Below, piece by piece: positions 5,638 to 8,739 of a stretch of 8,739 nt of DNA. The notes beneath the pieces are model-generated. The model was not told the DNA's origin and did no database searches. It saw only the letters and a list, made by a program, of their open reading frames with translations. The DNA is from Acidiferrobacteraceae bacterium. GTDB lineage: Bacteria > Pseudomonadota > Gammaproteobacteria > Arenicellales > UBA868. Within the stretch, counting starts at the first letter, position 1; each line of letters starts with the position of its first letter. Both the position numbers and the translations under genes were made by a program. The stretch covers positions 1-8,739 of the forward strand of contig PCBE01000106.1 of the NCBI GenBank assembly GCA_002731295.1, in the 5' to 3' direction.

Positions 5638-6111
5638 TTACTGGGATTGGCTCACCATATGGTCGACAGCTGCCTTCACTTCAGCATCGCTAAGGGTGGG
5701 ATTTCCCCCCTTGGCCGGCATCACACCTGAGCTTCCCACAAGCCCATTGATAGCATTGGCATAAAGGCTGTCATTACCGGCAGCAATACGGTCAGTCCAA
5801 GTGGCAGCATTACCCACCATCGGTGCACCAGCTACGCCGGCACCATGACAGGCTATACAAGCCGATTGATAGACCTTCTGCCCGTCTACGGCAGCTTCAG
5901 TAGTCGACGCGACTTGCGTTGTTGTGCTGCTTTGCGCCTGGGCCGTTTTGATCTGGCCAACGGCAGCGATCCGCGCTGCGATCCCTGAGCCATCGCTCAT
6001 CAGCGTCTCTCGATCAGCCGCCGTACGGCCGGGCGTATCCAGATGATGCTCAACAAAGAAGAATCCGAACAACACCAATGCCAGTGTAAAAATAATCAGG
6101 TAACTTTTCAT
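5638..6111 (-). CDS. Membrane-anchored c5-type cytochrome c
   Basis: This 157-residue protein has one N-terminal membrane span (residues 3-20), a Ser/Thr/Ala-rich linker, and a class I cytochrome domain from about 73 to 157. The heme motif is C85-I-A-C88-H89. The sixth ligand is very likely M131 in GVMPAKGGNP, followed by LSDAEVKAAVDHMVSQ, the closing helix of c5-type cytochromes. The linker GIAARIAAVGQIKTA also resembles gammaproteobacterial c5 proteins. It should sit on the periplasmic face and carry electrons to the oxidase encoded just upstream; that partnership is inferred from gene order. A 59-base gap separates it from subunit IV. The nearest AGGA is rather far from the ATG, so translation initiation may be weak. 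Confidence 0.95.
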   Translation of the reverse strand: MKSYLIIFTLALVLFGFFFVEHHLDTPGRTAADRETLMSDGSGIAARIAAVGQIKTAQAQSSTTTQVASTTEAAVDGQKVYQSACIACHGAGVAGAPMVGNAATWTDRIAAGNDSLYANAINGLVGSSGVMPAKGGNPTLSDAEVKAAVDHMVSQSQ

Positions 6112-6170
6112 AGACTTTTAATTCGTTTTCCTGTGTGGGTGACCTAAGCGATTGTCTTGGGGCGTTGAAG

Positions 6171-6494
6171 TTATTCGGCGCCGCCGAAGAAGATATCACG
6201 GGTCAGAAACGTGTAATCGCCTTCCAGGGTGCCTATTCCCACAAAGACGAGCAGTAACAACGGCGGCACAATGATTGCATAAACTAGCGCCTGACGTTCC
6301 CAGAGCATGTGCATAAACACCGAAACGATCAGTCCCGCTTTAAGCATCATAAATACAATGATCAGGAACCAGCGCAAGTAGCCTTGAAACGCGAGGTAGT
6401 CGACCATATAGGAAGCTGCGCTGAGTACAAACAGCAGAATCCAGATCTGGAAATAGATACCCAGCGGATGTTGTTGACCTTCAGTTGATGCCAT
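6171..6494 (-). CDS. Cytochrome c oxidase subunit IV, prokaryotic type (caa3/aa3 small subunit)
   Basis: This 107-residue protein has three hydrophobic spans (about 13-33, 41-63 and 69-90). The second contains K52 in MMLKAGLIVSVFMHMLWE, close to the K-A-x-L-V...FMH motif of the CyoD/CoxD-like subunit IV family. Length and topology fit that family, whose members stabilise bacterial heme-copper oxidases in the cytoplasmic membrane without binding cofactors. The ATG is seven bases after the stop of the preceding subunit III gene; the ribosome-binding site (TAGGA) overlaps that stop codon, so the two are translationally linked. Confidence 0.92.
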   Translation of the reverse strand: MASTEGQQHPLGIYFQIWILLFVLSAASYMVDYLAFQGYLRWFLIIVFMMLKAGLIVSVFMHMLWERQALVYAIIVPPLLLLVFVGIGTLEGDYTFLTRDIFFGGAE

Positions 6495-6501
6495 GATTTT
6501 C

Positions 6502-7227
6502 CTACCAGAGATAAAAAACTGCGAATATGAATACCCAAACCAGATCGACGAAATGCCAGTAAAGGCCCATGATCTCGACCATGCCGTAATCTTGTTTACG
6601 GCCTGTCATAAAACCAGGTTCTTCCCGATCCATCTTGCCGCGTATTACCTTCACGGCCATGATGGCCAGAAACAGCACACCAATAGAGACGTGTGTGCCA
6701 TGAAACCCTGTCACCATGAAAAAGATTGCACCAAACTGTGGTGCACCCATGGGGTTCCCCCAGGGTCGCACGCCTTCATCGACAATCAGCTTCGTCCACT
6801 CGAAGGCCTGCATGCCCACGAAGGTGGCACCGAGAACTGCTGTTGCAAGCAACAGCCAGAAGGTGGTCATTTTGTCTTTTCGATAGCCGAAATTAACAGC
6901 CAGCGCCATGGTGCCACTGCTCGTGATTAGCACAAAGGTCATGATGGCAATCAGCAGGAGCGGCACGTGAACCCCACCGACGTTCAAGGCGAAGACCTCA
7001 CTTGGATTTGGCCACGGGATCGTGGTCGACATCCGGACCGTTCCGTAACCGATCAAGAAACAGCTGAAAATAAATGTGTCGCTGAGGAGAAAGATCCACA
7101 TCATGGCCTTTCCCCAGGGGGTTTTCTTAAACGCGCGTTGGTCAGAGGACCAGTCGGCGATTACACCAGGTGTGCCGTCAAGCAGCGGTGCCGTCTCGGC
7201 CATGGTGGCTTGCGCAGATTGCGTCAT
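6502..7227 (-). CDS. coxP: Heme-copper oxidase subunit III (CoxP/CtaE type)
   Basis: The 241-residue membrane protein carries the family's marks: an early helix with FLLSDTFIFSCFLIGYG (46-62), GMQAFEW with E143, FFMVTGFHGTHVSIG (169-183), and the closing helix VEIMGLYWHFVDLVWVFIF (217-235). These match COX3-family subunits, which support proton uptake and the stability of subunit I without metal centres of their own. It has about five spans, as in bacterial CyoC/CoxP proteins, rather than the seven of mitochondrial COX3. The start is well supported by AAGGAG 11 bases before the ATG. It lies 15 bases after the other subunit III gene and seven bases before subunit IV. The CoxP label rests on the likeness to the Bradyrhizobium coxMNOP gene order. 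Confidence 0.95.
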   Translation of the reverse strand: MTQSAQATMAETAPLLDGTPGVIADWSSDQRAFKKTPWGKAMMWIFLLSDTFIFSCFLIGYGTVRMSTTIPWPNPSEVFALNVGGVHVPLLLIAIMTFVLITSSGTMALAVNFGYRKDKMTTFWLLLATAVLGATFVGMQAFEWTKLIVDEGVRPWGNPMGAPQFGAIFFMVTGFHGTHVSIGVLFLAIMAVKVIRGKMDREEPGFMTGRKQDYGMVEIMGLYWHFVDLVWVFIFAVFYLW

Positions 7228-7242
7228 GTGTTTTTCTTCTCC

Positions 7243-7851
7243 TTAAGTGACCAACAGCAGACCGAACATCACCAGCCAGACCACCAGCAGGAAGTGCCAG
7301 TACACAGCACACAGTTCCACGCTCATGTGAATCTTGGCCACCTCAGCACCACGCCACAACCTGATGGAGGCTCGAAACCAGGCAACGAGACCGCCCAGTA
7401 GATGCACACCATGTAACCCAGTGATGAGATAAAAAAACGAGTTTGATGGGTTGGAGTCGACAAAATAACCCAGCGATCCCAGTTGTCGCCAGACCAGAAA
7501 CTGGCCCACCAGAAAAGCGAAAGCAAGCGCACCTCCGGCCAGCAATCCCCGCCGAACACCATCGGCATGCTCGCGACCTGCCGCAACCCGCGCCCACTGC
7601 AAGGCGATGCTGCTCAGGATCAGGATCGCCGTATTCAACCACAACAGCGCCGGAACAGGCAGTGCCTGCCAGTCGGCGTAGGCCATACGAATAAAGTAGG
7701 CTGCCGTTAATAGCCCGAAGACTGCTGTGACCACGCCCAGGAATACCGACAGAAAAACCTTGGCTGTCGGTAGGCGAAATCCGTGCGAGTCCGAGACATA
7801 GCCGCGTTCAGCCACCCACGGTTTGGTCGATAACGTCCTGAAAATACTCAC
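7243..7851 (-). CDS. coxO: Second heme-copper oxidase subunit III-like protein (CoxO type)
   Basis: The 202-residue membrane protein belongs to the same COX3 family as its downstream neighbour but is shorter and diverged. FFYLITGLHGVHLLGG (139-154) and VELCAVYWHFLLVVWLVMF (178-196) align with the two best conserved subunit III helices; H147, H150, E179 and W185-H186-F187 are kept. The N-terminal 30 residues are polar, followed by about five spans. The start is GTG 7851: an in-frame TGA lies four codons upstream and the next ATG is inside the first helix. No Shine-Dalgarno is visible before it. The gene lies 55 bases after subunit I. Two adjacent subunit III-type genes of unequal size are the signature of coxMNOP-like clusters, where both products are thought to join one oxidase. 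Confidence 0.92.
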   Translation of the reverse strand: MSIFRTLSTKPWVAERGYVSDSHGFRLPTAKVFLSVFLGVVTAVFGLLTAAYFIRMAYADWQALPVPALLWLNTAILILSSIALQWARVAAGREHADGVRRGLLAGGALAFAFLVGQFLVWRQLGSLGYFVDSNPSNSFFYLITGLHGVHLLGGLVAWFRASIRLWRGAEVAKIHMSVELCAVYWHFLLVVWLVMFGLLLVT

Positions 7852-7906
7852 GTCGTCAGATCACTGGGGTATCGAAGTGATTACTTTGCTGTCGTAACAT
7901 TTAAGA

Positions 7907-8739
7907 CTAGCTGGCTTGACCGGTGTTCTTGCTTGCAGGCACGTTCTGCGGAATAAAGTCTTCTTCCGCACCGGGTACGCTGTAATCGTAGGCCCAGCGG
8001 TAAACCGAGGGCAATTCTTTCCCGAAATTGCCATGTGTCGGTGGCGTATCAGACGTCTGCCATTCCAGCGTGGTCGCACCCCAGGGGTTACCACCAGCCG
8101 GTTTGCCGTGCGTAGCACTGCGGTAAAGGTTATATAGGAATAACAGCTGTACGCTCGCGACGACAATTGTAGCGGTAGACATCCAGATATTTACATATTG
8201 AGCCGATTCTGGAATCCAGTCTGGCAAGCCATTGGCGCCCATGTTGGAAAAGTAGCGTCGTGGTACGCCCATGATGCCCAGGTAATGCATGGGGTAGTAA
8301 AGACAATAGAGCCCCACAAAGGTAACCCAGAAGTGGAATTTACCCAGGCCCTCATTCAACATGCGGCCGGTGATCTTGGGATACCAGTGATAAACCGCAC
8401 CGAAGACAGCGAGGATCGGCGATACCGCCATCACCATATGGAAATGGGCGACCACAAAGTAGGTATCCGATAACGGTACATCCACAATTACGTTGCCCAG
8501 AAAAAGGCCAGTCAGCCCACCGTTGATAAATGTAAACACAAAACCGATGGCAAACAGCATCGGCACCGTCAGGCGAATGTTGCCCCGCCACAAGGTGAGC
8601 ACCCAGTTGTAGACCTTGATCGCAGTGGGCACCGCAATGATCAGCGTTGTGGTTGCAAAGAAAAACCCGAAGTAGGGGTTCATGCCACTCACATACATAT
8701 GATGCGCCCAGACGATGAAGCTTAAACCACCGATAACCA
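7907..8739 (-). CDS. ctaD: Cytochrome c oxidase subunit I (aa3-type), C-terminal part; N-terminus beyond right edge
   Basis: The frame is open from the right edge to TAG at 7907 and begins inside the protein with VIGGLSFIVWAHHMYVSGMN. HH (encoded at 8704-8699) are the two CuB histidines. IAVPTAIKVYNW carries the K-channel lysine, and SDTYFVVAHFHMV carries the heme a3 and heme a axial histidines. Together they mark an A-type proton-pumping heme-copper oxidase that reduces oxygen to water in the cytoplasmic membrane. The hydrophilic tail (NPWGATTLEWQTSDTPP, then HGNFGKELP and DYSVPGAEEDFIP) is typical of bacterial subunit I. The HPEVY active-site tyrosine and the first heme a ligand lie outside the window. 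The gene heads the run of two subunit III genes, subunit IV and cytochrome c; it corresponds to coxN in coxMNOP-type clusters. Confidence 0.97.
   Translation of the reverse strand, partial: VIGGLSFIVWAHHMYVSGMNPYFGFFFATTTLIIAVPTAIKVYNWVLTLWRGNIRLTVPMLFAIGFVFTFINGGLTGLFLGNVIVDVPLSDTYFVVAHFHMVMAVSPILAVFGAVYHWYPKITGRMLNEGLGKFHFWVTFVGLYCLYYPMHYLGIMGVPRRYFSNMGANGLPDWIPESAQYVNIWMSTATIVVASVQLLFLYNLYRSATHGKPAGGNPWGATTLEWQTSDTPPTHGNFGKELPSVYRWAYDYSVPGAEEDFIPQNVPASKNTGQAS

Noticed and set aside
6493..7401. Plus-strand frames of about 145 codons opposite the subunit III genes
   Set aside because: They are antisense shadows of well-recognised oxidase subunits and show no domain of their own, despite some Cys/His-rich stretches.
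1..8739. CRISPR array, tRNA, rRNA, transposase or attachment-site repeats
   Set aside because: I saw no regularly spaced repeats, tRNA-like fold with CCA-end context, rRNA segment, transposase frame or flanking direct repeats anywhere in the window.

Overview
The window reads as a proteobacterial chromosome segment, most likely gammaproteobacterial. The reasons are a c5-type cytochrome, an A-type heme-copper oxidase cluster laid out like the coxMNOP cluster of Bradyrhizobium, and a PuuD-like gene next to an SDR gene. This is judged from protein resemblance only; no rRNA or other taxonomic marker is present.

Left part (1-1645, all minus strand). There is the N-terminus of a PuuD-like gamma-glutamyl-GABA hydrolase that runs off the left edge. 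Upstream of it lies a classical short-chain dehydrogenase, and then a MerR-family regulator. The regulator has a near-consensus promoter (TAGACA, 17 bp, TATAAT) placed so that transcription should start on the A of its ATG. A 16-bp perfect palindrome fills the spacer of that promoter. Bases 1646-2013 hold this control region and otherwise no convincing gene.

Middle part (2014-2964). A run of four very small plus-strand ORFs (40, 30, 60 and 100 codons) encodes hydrophobic, probably membrane-inserted peptides that I do not recognise. The last two share an ungapped motif and look like diverged copies of one module. They converge on a 36-codon minus-strand ORF, also a single-span membrane peptide, with a 10-bp inverted repeat between the two.

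Right part (3085-8739, all minus strand, read right to left). A terminal-oxidase gene set runs in this order: the C-terminal part of subunit I (entering from the right edge), two different subunit III-type proteins, a small subunit IV, a membrane-anchored c5-type cytochrome, an exported pentapeptide-repeat protein with 27 uninterrupted repeats, and a large polytopic membrane protein of the family often labelled 'fenitrothion hydrolase'. The first five form a coherent electron-transfer unit: the cytochrome c can feed electrons to the aa3-type oxidase, which reduces oxygen and pumps protons. Subunit II (CoxM type) would be expected just beyond the right edge. The role of the pentapeptide protein, the large membrane protein and the 36-residue peptide next to the oxidase is unknown. 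That accessory block and the four small membrane ORFs are the least explained parts of the window.
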